Shown here one piece after another: positions 45,141-55,001 of a stretch of DNA of 64,000 nt. The DNA lies in NCBI RefSeq assembly GCF_003333325.1, contig NZ_QOLC01000079.1, positions 1-64,000 of the forward strand, written 5' to 3'. Numbering within the stretch: the first letter of the stretch is position 1; the number at the start of each line of letters is the position of its first letter. The stretch comes from Candidatus Ulvibacter alkanivorans. GTDB lineage: Bacteria; Bacteroidota; Bacteroidia; Flavobacteriales; Flavobacteriaceae. The translations under genes and the position numbers were made by a program. The notes beneath the pieces are model-generated. The model was given only the letters and a program-made list of their open reading frames with translations. It made no database searches and had not been told where the DNA came from.

Positions 45141-46568
45141 ATGGACGTTTCTCATTTTTACAGCCTTTTAAAAACCGACTTTTCACATACAACTACTGCA
45201 AAACAGGATATTGCGTTGCAAATGCTGGCAAAGTTCGTGCTTAGTAAAGAAAAAGATGAGGTGTTCTTGTTAAAAGGTTTTGCCGGTACAGGAAAAACGA
45301 CCATAATTGGTACTTTGGTTAAGAACCTTTGGAAAGCGAAACAATCTTCAGTCTTATTGGCGCCTACCGGACGTGCTGCAAAAGTGATTAGTAATTATTC
45401 GAAACAAGAGGCATTTACCATTCATAAAAAGATCTATTATCCCAAAAGTGAGAAAGGAGGCGGTGTTTCTTTCACCTTGCAAAACAACAAACACCGCAAT
45501 ACCATATTCATTGTTGATGAAGCCTCTATGATCCCAGATATTAACCAGGATTCAAAATTATTTGAAAATGGTTCTTTACTCGATGATCTTATGCAATACG
45601 TGTATTCGGGCTATAACTGTAAATTATTGCTTATAGGCGATACCGCGCAGCTACCACCGGTGAAATTGGATGTAAGTCCGGCATTAGACCAGAGAACCTT
45701 AGAGAACCATTATAACAAAGTAATACATACCGTTGAATTAGACGAGGTAGTACGACAGCAGAAAGACAGTGGGATCTTATCCAATGCCACCAAACTAAGG
45801 GAACATCTGGAAGATGGATTCTACGAGGATTTTAAACTACAGGAAGCACCTTTTTCCGAAGTAATTAGACCTTTAGATGGACAAGAACTCATGGATGCTA
45901 TAAATGACAGTTACCATGAGTTGGGAAACGAGGATTCGGTGATCATTGTTCGATCTAACAAACGAGCAAATTTATACAATCAAAACATTCGTAAACGCAT
46001 TCTATTTCAGGAAGAAGAGCTGTCGGCCGGCGATCATTTAATGGTTGTAAAGAACAATTATTTTTGGGTAAAGGCTGAAAGCGAAGCTGGGTTTATTGCC
46101 AATGGTGATATTGTGGAAGTATTAGATATCTTTGCTTTTAAAGAATTATACGGTTTTCGTTTTGCTGAAGTCAATGTTCAAATGGTAGATTATCCAAAAA
46201 TGAAACCATTTGAAACGGTTTTGTTGCTCGACACACTTACTTCGGAAACATCTTCACTTTCGTACGAGCAATCAAATTCGCTGTATCAAGAAGTTCAAAA
46301 GGATTATGCAAACATTAAATCGAATTACAAACGCTTCCTTTCTGTCAAGAACAACAAATACTTTAACGCCTTACAAGTTAAGTTCTCTTATGCGATTACA
46401 TGTCATAAATCGCAAGGAGGGCAGTGGCACACCGTATTTGTTGAACAGCCTTACTTACCCAACGGCATAGACAAAGAATATCTACGTTGGTTATACACAG
46501 CAATTACACGAGCTAGAGAAAAATTATATTTGATCGGATTTAAAGACGGCTTTTTTGTAGATTCGTAA
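45141..46568 (+). CDS. RecD-like DNA helicase (UvrD/REP superfamily 1)
   Basis: 475 residues from ATG 45141 (an upstream TTG at 45129 gives four extra residues with no support). Walker A GFAGTGKTT with Lys52, APTGRAAKVISNYSK motif, IVDEASMI Walker B, IGDTAQLPPV motif III, and SYAITCHKSQGGQWHTVFVEQ plus WLYTAITRAREKLYLIGF at the C-terminus (motifs V and VI). Small stand-alone exodeoxyribonuclease V alpha-like protein, as usual in Bacteroidota. It acts on DNA ends or stalled forks. Promoter TATATTTA lies shortly upstream. Confidence 0.93.
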   Translation: MDVSHFYSLLKTDFSHTTTAKQDIALQMLAKFVLSKEKDEVFLLKGFAGTGKTTIIGTLVKNLWKAKQSSVLLAPTGRAAKVISNYSKQEAFTIHKKIYYPKSEKGGGVSFTLQNNKHRNTIFIVDEASMIPDINQDSKLFENGSLLDDLMQYVYSGYNCKLLLIGDTAQLPPVKLDVSPALDQRTLENHYNKVIHTVELDEVVRQQKDSGILSNATKLREHLEDGFYEDFKLQEAPFSEVIRPLDGQELMDAINDSYHELGNEDSVIIVRSNKRANLYNQNIRKRILFQEEELSAGDHLMVVKNNYFWVKAESEAGFIANGDIVEVLDIFAFKELYGFRFAEVNVQMVDYPKMKPFETVLLLDTLTSETSSLSYEQSNSLYQEVQKDYANIKSNYKRFLSVKNNKYFNALQVKFSYAITCHKSQGGQWHTVFVEQPYLPNGIDKEYLRWLYTAITRAREKLYLIGFKDGFFVDS

Positions 46569-46570
46569 GT

Positions 46571-47149
46571 ATGGATTACATGAGTTTTGGAATAGGGATC
46601 TTTTTGGGCGTAGGTCTTGCTGCAGCCGTTGGATTTCGCGTGTTCTTACCATTGCTTATCCTTAGTCTTGGTAGTTATTTCGACTACATCCCTATAAACG
46701 AGAGTTGGGAGTGGATAGGGAGTTTAACGGCCGTAATAACCTTGGCCATAGCTACGTTGGTCGAAGTATTTGGTTATTATATTCCCTGGGTAGATAACAT
46801 ATTAGATACCATAGCGATACCTTTGGCGACCCTTGCGGGAACACTGGTCATGGTTGCAGTAGTTAGTGACCTGGACCCGGTAATTTCTTGGGCGCTGGCC
46901 ATTATTGCCGGTGGAGGAACCGCAGCAGCGATTAAAGGAAGTTCGGCTGCCGTACGACTCGGATCTTCTACCACAACTGCAGGTCTTGGAAATCCGGTAA
47001 TCGCCACTGTTGAGACCGGAGCAGCTACGTTAATGTCTTTAGTTTCAGTACTTATACCTGTGGTAGCATTTATACTAGTATTGTTCATTTTCTTCGGAAT
47101 CATCAGATTTTATAAAAAGCTTCGGAAAAAACAACGTCCAAGCGTATAA
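46571..47149 (+). CDS. DUF4126 family membrane protein
   Basis: 192 residues, five or so hydrophobic segments. The [26 protein letters not shown] start and the [29 protein letters not shown] loop are DUF4126 marks. Inner-membrane protein of unknown role. It begins 2 nt after the helicase gene and shares its transcript. Confidence 0.88.
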   Translation: MDYMSFGIGIFLGVGLAAAVGFRVFLPLLILSLGSYFDYIPINESWEWIGSLTAVITLAIATLVEVFGYYIPWVDNILDTIAIPLATLAGTLVMVAVVSDLDPVISWALAIIAGGGTAAAIKGSSAAVRLGSSTTTAGLGNPVIATVETGAATLMSLVSVLIPVVAFILVLFIFFGIIRFYKKLRKKQRPSV

Positions 47150-47155
47150 TCTTCT

Positions 47156-47163
47156 TATTTTTG
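47156..47163 (+). promoter_or_regulatory. -7 box of the kdsB-kdnB gene
   Basis: TATTTTTG, an exact TAnnTTTG match, 30 bases upstream of the TTG start at 47193. The -33 element is not clear. Confidence 0.45.
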
Positions 47164-47192
47164 AGCATCATTTCAGTAAAAACAATACTATT

Positions 47193-49022
47193 TTGAGAAT
47201 AATAGCAATGATTCCGGCGCGATATGGCGCTTCAAGATTTCCGGGAAAGTTAATGCAAGACCTGGGAGGGAAACCCGTGATCGTTCGTACTTACGAAGCC
47301 GCTAAGGACACTGATCTGTTTGAAGAGGTTTACGTAGTAACCGATAGTGAAGTAATTTACAATGAGATCGAATTACACGGCGGGAAGGCTATAATGAGCA
47401 CTAAAGAGCACGATTCGGGAAGTGATCGAATTGCGGAAGCGGTCCAGGATATGGATGTGGACATTGTTGTAAATGTGCAGGGAGACGAGCCCTTTACCAG
47501 TAAAGAAGGGTTGGCGCAGGTACTTTACTTGTTTAAAGGGAAGGACGCTGAAAAGATCGACCTTGCTTCGCTAATGACCGAAATAAATGATTGGAAAGAA
47601 ATAAGTGATCCAAATTGCGTCAAGGTGATAGTCGATAAAGATAACTACGCTCAATACTTTTCGCGCTCCCCAATACCGTATCCTCGCGATAAGAATGCTT
47701 CGGTACAATATTACAAGCACAAAGGAATCTATGCCTTTAGAAAGCAGGCATTGCTCGATTTCTATAAATTACCTATGCGCTCACTAGAGGCTGCGGAGAA
47801 AATAGAATGCATTCGATATTTAGAATATGGAAAAAATATAAAAATGGCGATTTCGAACACACAAGGGATTGAGATCGATACTCCCGAAGATCTTGTACGA
47901 GCTAATAAAGCATTTAAAGAAGAAAAGAAAGATACTGTCAATAATAAATACAGAAACTTTCCAATGGTGCCTAAGGTGGTATTTGGAAAAGGAAGTTTCG
48001 ATCAATTGTCTACTATTCTTGCACCGCAACGTAAAGACAAAGCTCCTTTTATCTTCTTGGTAGATGATGTGTTTAAAGACAATACCGAGTTTATTGACCG
48101 AATTACACTGCGATTTAATGATAAATTGGTGTTCGTCTCTGCCGATGAAGAGCCTAAAACCATACAAGTGGATGAGATCGTAAATGAAATTAAAAATGAA
48201 TTCACTTATAGCCCGTCAGGGATAATTGGAATAGGAGGAGGGACCATACTCGATCTGGCCAAAGCAGTTTCTATTATGTTGACGAATAAAGGAAGTGCTG
48301 CCGACTATCAAGGTTGGGATTTGGTACGGTCGAAAGCTGTGTATCACGTTGGAATTCCTACAATATCCGGAACCGGTGCCGAAGTTTCAAGAACGACAGT
48401 TCTAACAGGTCCAATCAAAAAATTAGGAATTAATAGCGATTTCACACCTTTCGATCAAGTGGTGTTAGACCCAGATTTAACCATAGGAGTTCCAAAAAAT
48501 CAGTGGTTCTATACAGGAATGGATTGTTTTATTCATTGTGTGGAGTCGTTGAACGGTACATTCTTGAATGCATTTAGTGAGAGTTATGGAGAAAAAGCCT
48601 ATGATCTTTGTAAGGAGATCTTTTTAGATGATGCGCTCACAGAGGACGAAGCGAGGGGAAAGTTGATGATGGCATCGTGGCACGGGGGAATGAGTATTGC
48701 GTATTCTCAAGTGGGTGTAGCCCATGCAATGAGTTACGGGTTATCGTATGTTTTAGGGACCAAACACGGAATTGGGAATTGTATCGTATTTGATCACTTA
48801 GAAGATTTTTATCCGAAGGATGTAGCTCTTTTCAAAGAAATGGTGAAGAAGCATAATATTGAGATCCCAAAAGGCTTGTGCAAGGACCTTTCCGAAGAAC
48901 AATTCAATACTATGATCGATATAGCCCTCAGTCTCGTACCATTATGGGAAAATGCCTTAGGTGAGAATTGGGAATCTATCATGACACGGGAACGACTGCG
49001 TGCGATGTATGAAAAAATGTAA
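47193..49022 (+). CDS. kdsB: Fusion of CMP-Kdo synthetase (KdsB) and a KdnB-like Kdo 8-oxidase
   Basis: 609 residues starting at TTG 47193 ([19 protein letters not shown] is the exact KdsB start). Residues 1-245 are a whole Kds[20 protein letters not shown] (94-100), EIDTPEDL (227-234), activating Kdo as CMP-Kdo. After a short linker (about 246-257), residues 258-609 are an iron-containing alcohol dehydrogenase: NAD loop GGGTILD, metal ligands Asp444, His448, His511, His525. This second part resembles KdnB, which oxidises C8 of Kdo so that KdnA can aminate it. Both active sites are intact. No kdnA is in the window. Confidence 0.9.
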   Translation: MRIIAMIPARYGASRFPGKLMQDLGGKPVIVRTYEAAKDTDLFEEVYVVTDSEVIYNEIELHGGKAIMSTKEHDSGSDRIAEAVQDMDVDIVVNVQGDEPFTSKEGLAQVLYLFKGKDAEKIDLASLMTEINDWKEISDPNCVKVIVDKDNYAQYFSRSPIPYPRDKNASVQYYKHKGIYAFRKQALLDFYKLPMRSLEAAEKIECIRYLEYGKNIKMAISNTQGIEIDTPEDLVRANKAFKEEKKDTVNNKYRNFPMVPKVVFGKGSFDQLSTILAPQRKDKAPFIFLVDDVFKDNTEFIDRITLRFNDKLVFVSADEEPKTIQVDEIVNEIKNEFTYSPSGIIGIGGGTILDLAKAVSIMLTNKGSAADYQGWDLVRSKAVYHVGIPTISGTGAEVSRTTVLTGPIKKLGINSDFTPFDQVVLDPDLTIGVPKNQWFYTGMDCFIHCVESLNGTFLNAFSESYGEKAYDLCKEIFLDDALTEDEARGKLMMASWHGGMSIAYSQVGVAHAMSYGLSYVLGTKHGIGNCIVFDHLEDFYPKDVALFKEMVKKHNIEIPKGLCKDLSEEQFNTMIDIALSLVPLWENALGENWESIMTRERLRAMYEKM

Positions 49023-49036
49023 GTCAATATTCAATA

Positions 49037-49573
49037 ATGGGTATCACCAAATTTATATTCAACAAGATACTCGGCTGGAAGATTTCGGGGCGTTTTGATC
49101 CTGACGTAAAGAAAGCTGTGGTGATCGTAGTACCCCATACAAGTTGGCATGACTTCTACATAGGTGTATTCTCTAGACGGATATTGAAGACCGATATTAA
49201 TTTCGTTGCAAAAAAAGAACTGTTTGCATGGCCATTCGGTTGGTATTTCAAGTGGATGGGGGGAGCAGCACTCGATCGCACTCCCGGTCAAAATAAAGTA
49301 GAGGCCATTGCTGAAATATTTGCCAAAAAAGATGAATTTAGACTAGCACTGGCACCCGAGGGAACACGAAAAAAGGTAGATACATGGAAAACAGGCTATT
49401 ATTATATCGCTCAAAACGCAAATGTTCCTATAATTCCGGTATCCTTTGATTATAGTACCAAAACTGTAACAATAGGTAATCCATTTTACCCTACTGGAGC
49501 CATCGAAGCAGATACAGTGAAATTACGCGCGTTTTTTCAAGGGGTAGTGGGTAAGGTCTCAAATTTTTCATAG
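49037..49573 (+). CDS. 1-acyl-glycerol-3-phosphate acyltransferase-like protein
   Basis: 178 residues. HTSWHD (34-39, the HX4D catalytic motif) and LAPEGTRKK (the second acyltransferase block) are visible, with GGAALDR between them. Soluble or peripheral, without a predicted membrane anchor. Short members of this PlsC-like group act in lipid or ornithine-lipid pathways. It starts 15 nt after the kdsB-kdnB gene, so an envelope-lipid role in common is plausible. Confidence 0.87.
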   Translation: MGITKFIFNKILGWKISGRFDPDVKKAVVIVVPHTSWHDFYIGVFSRRILKTDINFVAKKELFAWPFGWYFKWMGGAALDRTPGQNKVEAIAEIFAKKDEFRLALAPEGTRKKVDTWKTGYYYIAQNANVPIIPVSFDYSTKTVTIGNPFYPTGAIEADTVKLRAFFQGVVGKVSNFS

Positions 49574-49720
49574 GTATTTTACCTGTAAGATTTAATAGAT
49601 ACCCAAAAGTGTTAGAGTCCTTGTAAACCCTTGTTAAACTAGCGTTCATTAAGGTTTTATTATTTTTCAATTTGCTTTCTTCTTGCTATCTATGTAGCTT
49701 AAACTATAACACCTAATTTT

Positions 49721-50755
49721 ATGAAATTATATAATTCAATACTACTTTTGTTTGTAGCTGTTTTTGTACTAGCTTCATGTGAAACAGACGATAATGGGAA
49801 TGGCACCGATGACCAAAGTCAAAATATCATCTTAGCCAATCTATTTGTAACAAGTAATACGAATCCTGAGATCACTGCATTTGATTTTGCAGCCAGCGGG
49901 GCGATCGCAAGCCGATCATTACTTACCGCCTCTGCAGACACTGAAGGTGTTTTCTACGATTCAGATATGGATGAACTAACTGCAGTATCAAGAACGCAAT
50001 TAGCCCTAAATAACTATATGAACATCGAAGACGCGTTAGATGGAGAAACCCTTAATCTAGCATTTTCTAGCAACGTTGTCTTGGAAAGTCCGCGTGACCT
50101 TGCCGTAAATGGAGATATTTATGTGGTGTCTGATAATGCCGATGTCGATGGTGATACGAATACAGACGATGGACGATTTTATATCTTTGAAAAAGATGGA
50201 AATAGCTTTACTCTGCGAAACACGGTAACAGTAGAGTTTGCTGTTTGGGGAATCGAATTCATTGGAAACGATCTTTTTGCGGTTGTGGATAAGACTTCCG
50301 ACCTTGCCGTATTTACTAATTTTGCTGTGACCAACACTACCGATGCTACTGTGGCTCCGTCAAAAAGAGTTACAATTGGCGGTATAACAAGAACACATGG
50401 AATCGCATTCGATGAAGGCGCCTTGATCTTAACCGATATTGGTGACGCAGGATCTGATACCGATGGTGGTTTTCAAGTAATTAGTAATTTTCAAGCAGCT
50501 TTTGATGCTTTGAATGATGGTGATACCTTAGCGGCAAATCAGCAAATTAGAGTATCGGGTAACTTTACCACACTAGGAAATCCGGTATCTGCAGAATATG
50601 ACCGTTCTACACAAACTATCTTCATTGCCGAACGTGCTAATGGTGGTGGTAAATTATTGATCTTCGACGATATTGAAGCAGGTGGAAACCTTGCACCAAA
50701 CCTATCGATCGAGATCGATGGAGCGTCCTCTTTATATTACGAAAGTTACGATTAA
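49721..50755 (+). CDS. Putative beta-propeller lipoprotein (paralog 1)
   Basis: 344 residues. Lipoprotein signal with VFVLAS-C. The rest consists of repeated blade-like segments, including SPRDLAVNGDIYVVSDNADVDGD, FAVWGIEFIGNDLFAVVDKTSD, TRTHGIAFDEGALILTDIGDAGSDTDGG and NPVSAEYDRSTQTIFIAERANGGG, giving a six- or seven-bladed propeller appearance. No catalytic residues are evident. Its length equals that of the next gene (1035 nt each), and residue identity is high in the blade motifs. Terminator at 50779. Confidence 0.85.
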   Translation: MKLYNSILLLFVAVFVLASCETDDNGNGTDDQSQNIILANLFVTSNTNPEITAFDFAASGAIASRSLLTASADTEGVFYDSDMDELTAVSRTQLALNNYMNIEDALDGETLNLAFSSNVVLESPRDLAVNGDIYVVSDNADVDGDTNTDDGRFYIFEKDGNSFTLRNTVTVEFAVWGIEFIGNDLFAVVDKTSDLAVFTNFAVTNTTDATVAPSKRVTIGGITRTHGIAFDEGALILTDIGDAGSDTDGGFQVISNFQAAFDALNDGDTLAANQQIRVSGNFTTLGNPVSAEYDRSTQTIFIAERANGGGKLLIFDDIEAGGNLAPNLSIEIDGASSLYYESYD

Positions 50756-50778
50756 TTAGAAGCATAAATAGAAAACAC

Positions 50779-50803
50779 AAAGCCCCGATTTGGGGCTTTT
50801 TTT
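50779..50803 (+). terminator. Terminator of propeller lipoprotein 1
   Basis: AAAGCCCC (50779-50786), GATTT loop, GGGGCTTT (50792-50799), T-run. Confidence 0.9.
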
Positions 50804-51000
50804 ATTGAAAATCCTCAGAAAATATCACCATTTATTTTCACAAAGTATTGGCTTAATGTTGTGTTAAGGGTTAGCGCCGTCACGTTTTGTAAAGCGCTGA
50901 TAACGAAGCTATGTCAGTTAAAATTGGGTTAAGGTTTTCTCTTATTCTTGTAACCCTTCAATTTTCTTGTTACCTAAGCGCTAAACAAAAACCTAATAGT

Positions 51001-52035
51001 ATGAAAAAGTTTAAATTTTTAACAGTATTGTGTGCAATTGCACTTTTCTCCGTCGCTTGTAGTGACGATGATAATGACACCGATGGCGGACCTACCGCTA
51101 ATTTCGAATCACAAGTATATGCTTCTAACAACTCCAATGGAAACATTGAGCGTTACGATAGAAGTGAATCTGGTGAAGTTACTTCAGCAACCTTGGTCAC
51201 ACTATCATTAGATGCTGAGGGTATTTACTATGATGCAGCCACCGATCAAGTAACGCAAGCATCAAGAACGCTATTTCAGTTAAACACGTATAGCGATATC
51301 GCTTTGGCAAACGATGGAGCTAATGTAGAACTGGAGCTTTCTAGTAGCGCCGATCTGGAAAGTCCACGTGACATTGCTGTGAGTGCAAATGGTGATTTAT
51401 ATGTAGTGTCAGACAACGCAGATGTCGATGGTAACACATCAACCGACGACGGAAGATTATATGTTTACACTCGAAACGGAAACAGTTTTGCATTGCGAAA
51501 TACCATAACAGTAGATTTTGCGGTTTGGGGCATCGAGTTTGTAGGTAACGATCTTTTCGTAGTAGTAGATAAAACATCAGATATTGCTGTGTTTACAAAT
51601 TTCGAAGCAACGTACACTGCAGATGCTACCGAAACACCTAATAAGCGAATTACCATAGAAGGTATTACTCGTACGCATGGAATCGCTTTCGATGGTGGTA
51701 CAATGATCTTGACCGATATTGGGGATGCCAGCTCAGATACCGATGGAGGTTTTCATATCATTACTAACTTCCAATCGAAGTTTGATGCAGTGAACGACGG
51801 TGGCACCATGGCCGTACAAGACAATCAAGTACGTGTGGCAGGTTCAGCAACATTTCTAGGGAACCCTGTATCGGCAGACTATGACGCCGAGGCAAATGAA
51901 GTATTTATAGCCGAAAGAGCTAACGGTGGAGGAAGAATCTTGTCTTTTACCAATGTCGAGACCGGTGGAAATATTGGTCCGAATATGAATGCTACCCTTT
52001 CGGGAGCCTCTTCGGTTTATTTTTACAAACAGTAG
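51001..52035 (+). CDS. Putative beta-propeller lipoprotein (paralog 2)
   Basis: 344 residues from ATG 51001. An ATG at 50911 would prefix 30 residues to a clear lipoprotein signal (LCAIALFSVA-C, followed by SDDDNDTD), so 51001 is used. It has the same blade motifs as paralog 1 (VYVVSDNADVDGN-like, FAVWGIEFVGNDLFVVVDKTSD, TRTHGIAFDGGTMILTDIGDASSDTDGG, NPVSADYDAEANEVFIAERANGGG). Signal sequences and the intervening DNA differ, but the upstream leader resembles that of paralog 1. Own terminator. Confidence 0.85.
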   Translation: MKKFKFLTVLCAIALFSVACSDDDNDTDGGPTANFESQVYASNNSNGNIERYDRSESGEVTSATLVTLSLDAEGIYYDAATDQVTQASRTLFQLNTYSDIALANDGANVELELSSSADLESPRDIAVSANGDLYVVSDNADVDGNTSTDDGRLYVYTRNGNSFALRNTITVDFAVWGIEFVGNDLFVVVDKTSDIAVFTNFEATYTADATETPNKRITIEGITRTHGIAFDGGTMILTDIGDASSDTDGGFHIITNFQSKFDAVNDGGTMAVQDNQVRVAGSATFLGNPVSADYDAEANEVFIAERANGGGRILSFTNVETGGNIGPNMNATLSGASSVYFYKQ

Positions 52036-52054
52036 TTGTTTGATCTATAAAAGG

Positions 52055-52081
52055 AAAATGCCCCAGATGGGGCATTTTTTT
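52055..52081. terminator. Terminator between propeller lipoprotein 2 and yebC
   Basis: AAAATGCCCC (52055-52064), AGAT loop, GGGGCATTTT (52069-52078), T-run. Lies only 18 nt before the yebC stop, so it likely also ends the leftward operon. Confidence 0.9.
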
Positions 52082-52098
52082 ATGAAGATATGTTACTT

Positions 52099-52821
52099 CT
52101 ATGCTTCGGAAACTTCCTCCATTGTATGATACACATTCTGCACATCATCGTCCTCTTCAATTTTTTCTAGTAACTTTTCGACATCTGCTGCTTGTTCTTC
52201 TGTAAGTTGTTTGGTTACTTGTGGAATGCGCTCAAAATCTGAAGATAAGATCTCAATATTGTTACTTTCTAAATACGACTGTATCGCTCCAAAACTTTCA
52301 AATGGAGCATAGATCATAACACCATCTTCATCTTCAAAGATCTCTTCCACTCCAAAATCAATGAGTTCAAGTTCCAATTCTTCTAGATCGAGATCTTCAC
52401 CACTCACTCTAAAGTTGCACGTATGATCGAACATAAATACAACCGACCCTGAAGTACCTAAATTACCGTCGCACTTGTTAAAATACGATCTAATGTTAGC
52501 CACAGTTCGGGTATTATTGTCAGTTGCAGTTTCAATTAAGACTGCAATACCATGTGGGGCATAGCCTTCAAATAATACTTCTTTATAATCCCCTTGATTC
52601 TTATCACTCGCACGTTTAATGGCGCGTTCAATGTTATCTTTGGGCATATTTACGGCTTTGGCGTTTTGTATTACCACCCGTAATCTGGAATTCGTATCGG
52701 GATCGGGACCGCCTTCTTTTACGGCCATCACTATATCTTTTCCAATACGTGTAAACGCTTTAGACATCGCCGCCCAGCGTTTCATTTTGCGTGCTTTTCT
52801 AAATTCAAAAGCTCTTCCCAT
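52099..52821 (-). CDS. yebC: YebC/PmpR family regulator (translation-associated)
   Basis: 240 residues, the family length. MGRAFEFRKARKMKRWAAMSKAFTRIGKDI is the standard start; VKEGGPDPDTNSRLRVVIQNAKAVNMPKDNIERAIKRA and EGYAPHGIAVLIETATDN follow. YebC family proteins were called transcription factors but recent work links some to polyproline translation. Last gene of the leftward thr-gcvT-glsA series. Confidence 0.96.
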   Translation of the reverse strand: MGRAFEFRKARKMKRWAAMSKAFTRIGKDIVMAVKEGGPDPDTNSRLRVVIQNAKAVNMPKDNIERAIKRASDKNQGDYKEVLFEGYAPHGIAVLIETATDNNTRTVANIRSYFNKCDGNLGTSGSVVFMFDHTCNFRVSGEDLDLEELELELIDFGVEEIFEDEDGVMIYAPFESFGAIQSYLESNNIEILSSDFERIPQVTKQLTEEQAADVEKLLEKIEEDDDVQNVYHTMEEVSEA

Positions 52822-52870
52822 AGGTATTCAATTTAGCTACAAAAATAAAAAAATATGGTTCTCGGCAAAC

Positions 52871-53152
52871 TTAACTTACCAAACTATCCACGATCTCTGC
52901 CAATTTAAAATCCTTGTCGGTCACTCCACCGGCATCATGTGTAGATAAAGAGATATGTAAGGTGTTATAGACATTCGACCAGTCCGGGTGATGTTCCATC
53001 GCTTCCGCTTCAAAAGCGATGCGTGTCATAATTGAAAAGGCATCTTTAAAGTTTTGAAACTCTAACGAAGTATGGATTGCATTTTCGTAATATTCCCAGC
53101 CTTCAAATTCTTTTAGCTTCTCATGTATCTCATTTTCAGATAAAGCGTTCAT
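52871..53152 (-). CDS. phhB: 4a-hydroxytetrahydrobiopterin dehydratase (pterin carbinolamine dehydratase)
   Basis: 93 residues. Active-site motif EHHPDW (53-58) and THDAGGVT with His72. It dehydrates 4a-carbinolamine to regenerate the pterin cofactor of phenylalanine hydroxylase. No hydroxylase gene is in this window. It lies 49 nt upstream of yebC. Confidence 0.93.
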   Translation of the reverse strand: MNALSENEIHEKLKEFEGWEYYENAIHTSLEFQNFKDAFSIMTRIAFEAEAMEHHPDWSNVYNTLHISLSTHDAGGVTDKDFKLAEIVDSLVS

Positions 53153-53197
53153 AAGGTATTTTTTTTGGTTGTCCTGTTAAGGTCAACATGGTTCGTA

Positions 53198-54058
53198 TTA
53201 ATTTTTAAAGGTACTTATTTCTTCCTTTAATGTGCAATCTTCTATCACCTCTGCTACAGAAATTCGATAGGGTTGTGGCAATTTGTTTTGCTTCGGAAGA
53301 ATTGCCAAATAATTATCATCGTTACTGCGATAGGCGTTTTTAAAAATAGGCGTATGGTCTCCTAGCTTTGCCGTGATTTCCTTAAAAAAATCTTCATGAT
53401 GTACCATATCGTCACTACTTAAATGAAAGATCCCCGATAAGTCTTGATTGATGATATAATGTAATTGCTGGGCGATCTTGTCGACCGTAGTCACAGAGAT
53501 AATTAAATTTGGGTATACTTCAAACGAGGCCTTATGTTTTATCGCTTGCTGTAATTGAATAATGCGTGGTGAGGTAACTCCTAGCACCATAGGCAATCGT
53601 AGGATCGCATATTTTTCCGAAGGGATTTCAACAAACATCTTTTCAACAGAAAGCTTGAATTTGCCATATTCACTTTCAGCAATGGGTAGGTCCTTCTCGA
53701 AAGAAGGGAATCGAAACCGCCCGTCGAATACATTCACCGAAGACAAAAAAAGTAGTTTACACATCTCATTTGTCATAACATACGCCAACGCCGTTTCATG
53801 TGCCTTTAACTGTGCTTGAAAATCACCGCGAAGTGCCGAAATAATATAGTTGGGACGTACATCTTCTAAGATCGAATATAGGTCATCATTGGTCACATCA
53901 TACTGGTAGAACACTTGATTGTCCTTAAAATCGGTATTCTGACAGTAGGTACCGTAAACGTCGAAATAGGAGAGGAGCTCTTTGTAAAGCACATTGCCGA
54001 TAAATCCGCTAGCACCAAGAATTAGGATGGTATTTTTATTCGATTCTTTTTTTCGCAT
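53198..54058 (-). CDS. NAD-dependent epimerase/dehydratase (extended SDR, RmlD-like)
   Basis: 286 residues. N-terminal Rossmann motif ILGASGFIGNVLYKELL; a YGKFKLSVEKM stretch with the YxxxK catalytic pair; LRLPMVLGVTSPRI; a C-terminal substrate-binding region. It resembles dTDP-4-dehydrorhamnose reductase-like enzymes, without enough marks to fix the substrate. Between glsA and phhB, 26 and 45 nt away. Confidence 0.85.
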   Translation of the reverse strand: MRKKESNKNTILILGASGFIGNVLYKELLSYFDVYGTYCQNTDFKDNQVFYQYDVTNDDLYSILEDVRPNYIISALRGDFQAQLKAHETALAYVMTNEMCKLLFLSSVNVFDGRFRFPSFEKDLPIAESEYGKFKLSVEKMFVEIPSEKYAILRLPMVLGVTSPRIIQLQQAIKHKASFEVYPNLIISVTTVDKIAQQLHYIINQDLSGIFHLSSDDMVHHEDFFKEITAKLGDHTPIFKNAYRSNDDNYLAILPKQNKLPQPYRISVAEVIEDCTLKEEISTFKN

Positions 54059-54084
54059 AAATTCGATTCAGTACACTGAAGCGT

Positions 54085-54999
54085 TTAAAATATAGATAAT
54101 TTTGTTTTGGTGGTAAATTTTTCCAAGGCCATCATCCCCAAATAACTATTACCTTTATCATTAAGCCCAGGGGACCAGCATGTGATCGTGAACTCGTTAG
54201 GCAGTAGTGCTACAATTCCACCACCAACACCACTTTTTCCGGGAAGACCAACTTCAAAAGCAAACTCACCGGCTTCGTCATAGAATCCACATGTAAGCAT
54301 AATCCCGTTAATACGCTTCACTTGGTTTAACGTAAGATGTGCGGTATTTCGCATACACTTACCGCGATTTGCAAATAAAAAGAACGCATTGGTTAATTGT
54401 TGACAGTCCATTTCAATAGAACACTGGTGGAAGTAAAAATCTAATACCTCGTCTACATCGTTCTCTAGATTGTCGAACGACTTCAATAAATTCGCAGCAG
54501 CATAGTTATTATACCCAGTCTCTTTTTCTGAAGCTGCCACATCGAGATTAAAATCTATGGTCTGATCGTTCGTAAGGTTTCGTACATACGCTAAGAAATC
54601 TGCCTTCGGATTTTCTAATTCTGAAACCAAAATATCTGCGATCACGATTGCACCACTATTGATCAACGGATTTCTGGGTATTCCGTTTTCCAGTTCCAAT
54701 AACGAAAGGTGGTTGAACGGGTTTCCGGAGGGTTCTACATCTACGCGATCCCATATCTTATTTCCTACCAGCGAAAATGCTTTTGCCAACGAGAGCACTT
54801 TCGATATACTCTGAATGGAAAATGGAGTATCCCAATCGCCTACGTAAAAATCGTCACCCTGAATATTGTTTAAATAAATCCCGAAGTTATCGCTGTCTAC
54901 ATTTGCCAATTCAGGAATATAGGAGGCTACAGCACCTTTATCGGTGGTGTTTTGTAATTCTGCATAAATCTCGTCTAAGACGGCTTGAAAATCTACCAT
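54085..54999 (-). CDS. glsA: Glutaminase
   Basis: 304 residues, the length of the bacterial GlsA family. Beta-lactamase-like fold. Catalytic Ser64 and Lys67 in FSIQSISKVLS; NPLINSGAI; GYNNYAAANLLKS; CGFYDEAGEFAFEVGLPGKSGVGGGI. Converts glutamine to glutamate and ammonia. It follows gcvT by 2 nt. It may supply ammonia or counter acid stress; the coupling with gcvT suggests nitrogen or one-carbon balancing. Confidence 0.96.
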   Translation of the reverse strand: MVDFQAVLDEIYAELQNTTDKGAVASYIPELANVDSDNFGIYLNNIQGDDFYVGDWDTPFSIQSISKVLSLAKAFSLVGNKIWDRVDVEPSGNPFNHLSLLELENGIPRNPLINSGAIVIADILVSELENPKADFLAYVRNLTNDQTIDFNLDVAASEKETGYNNYAAANLLKSFDNLENDVDEVLDFYFHQCSIEMDCQQLTNAFFLFANRGKCMRNTAHLTLNQVKRINGIMLTCGFYDEAGEFAFEVGLPGKSGVGGGIVALLPNEFTITCWSPGLNDKGNSYLGMMALEKFTTKTKLSIF

Positions 55000-55001
55000 A
55001 C

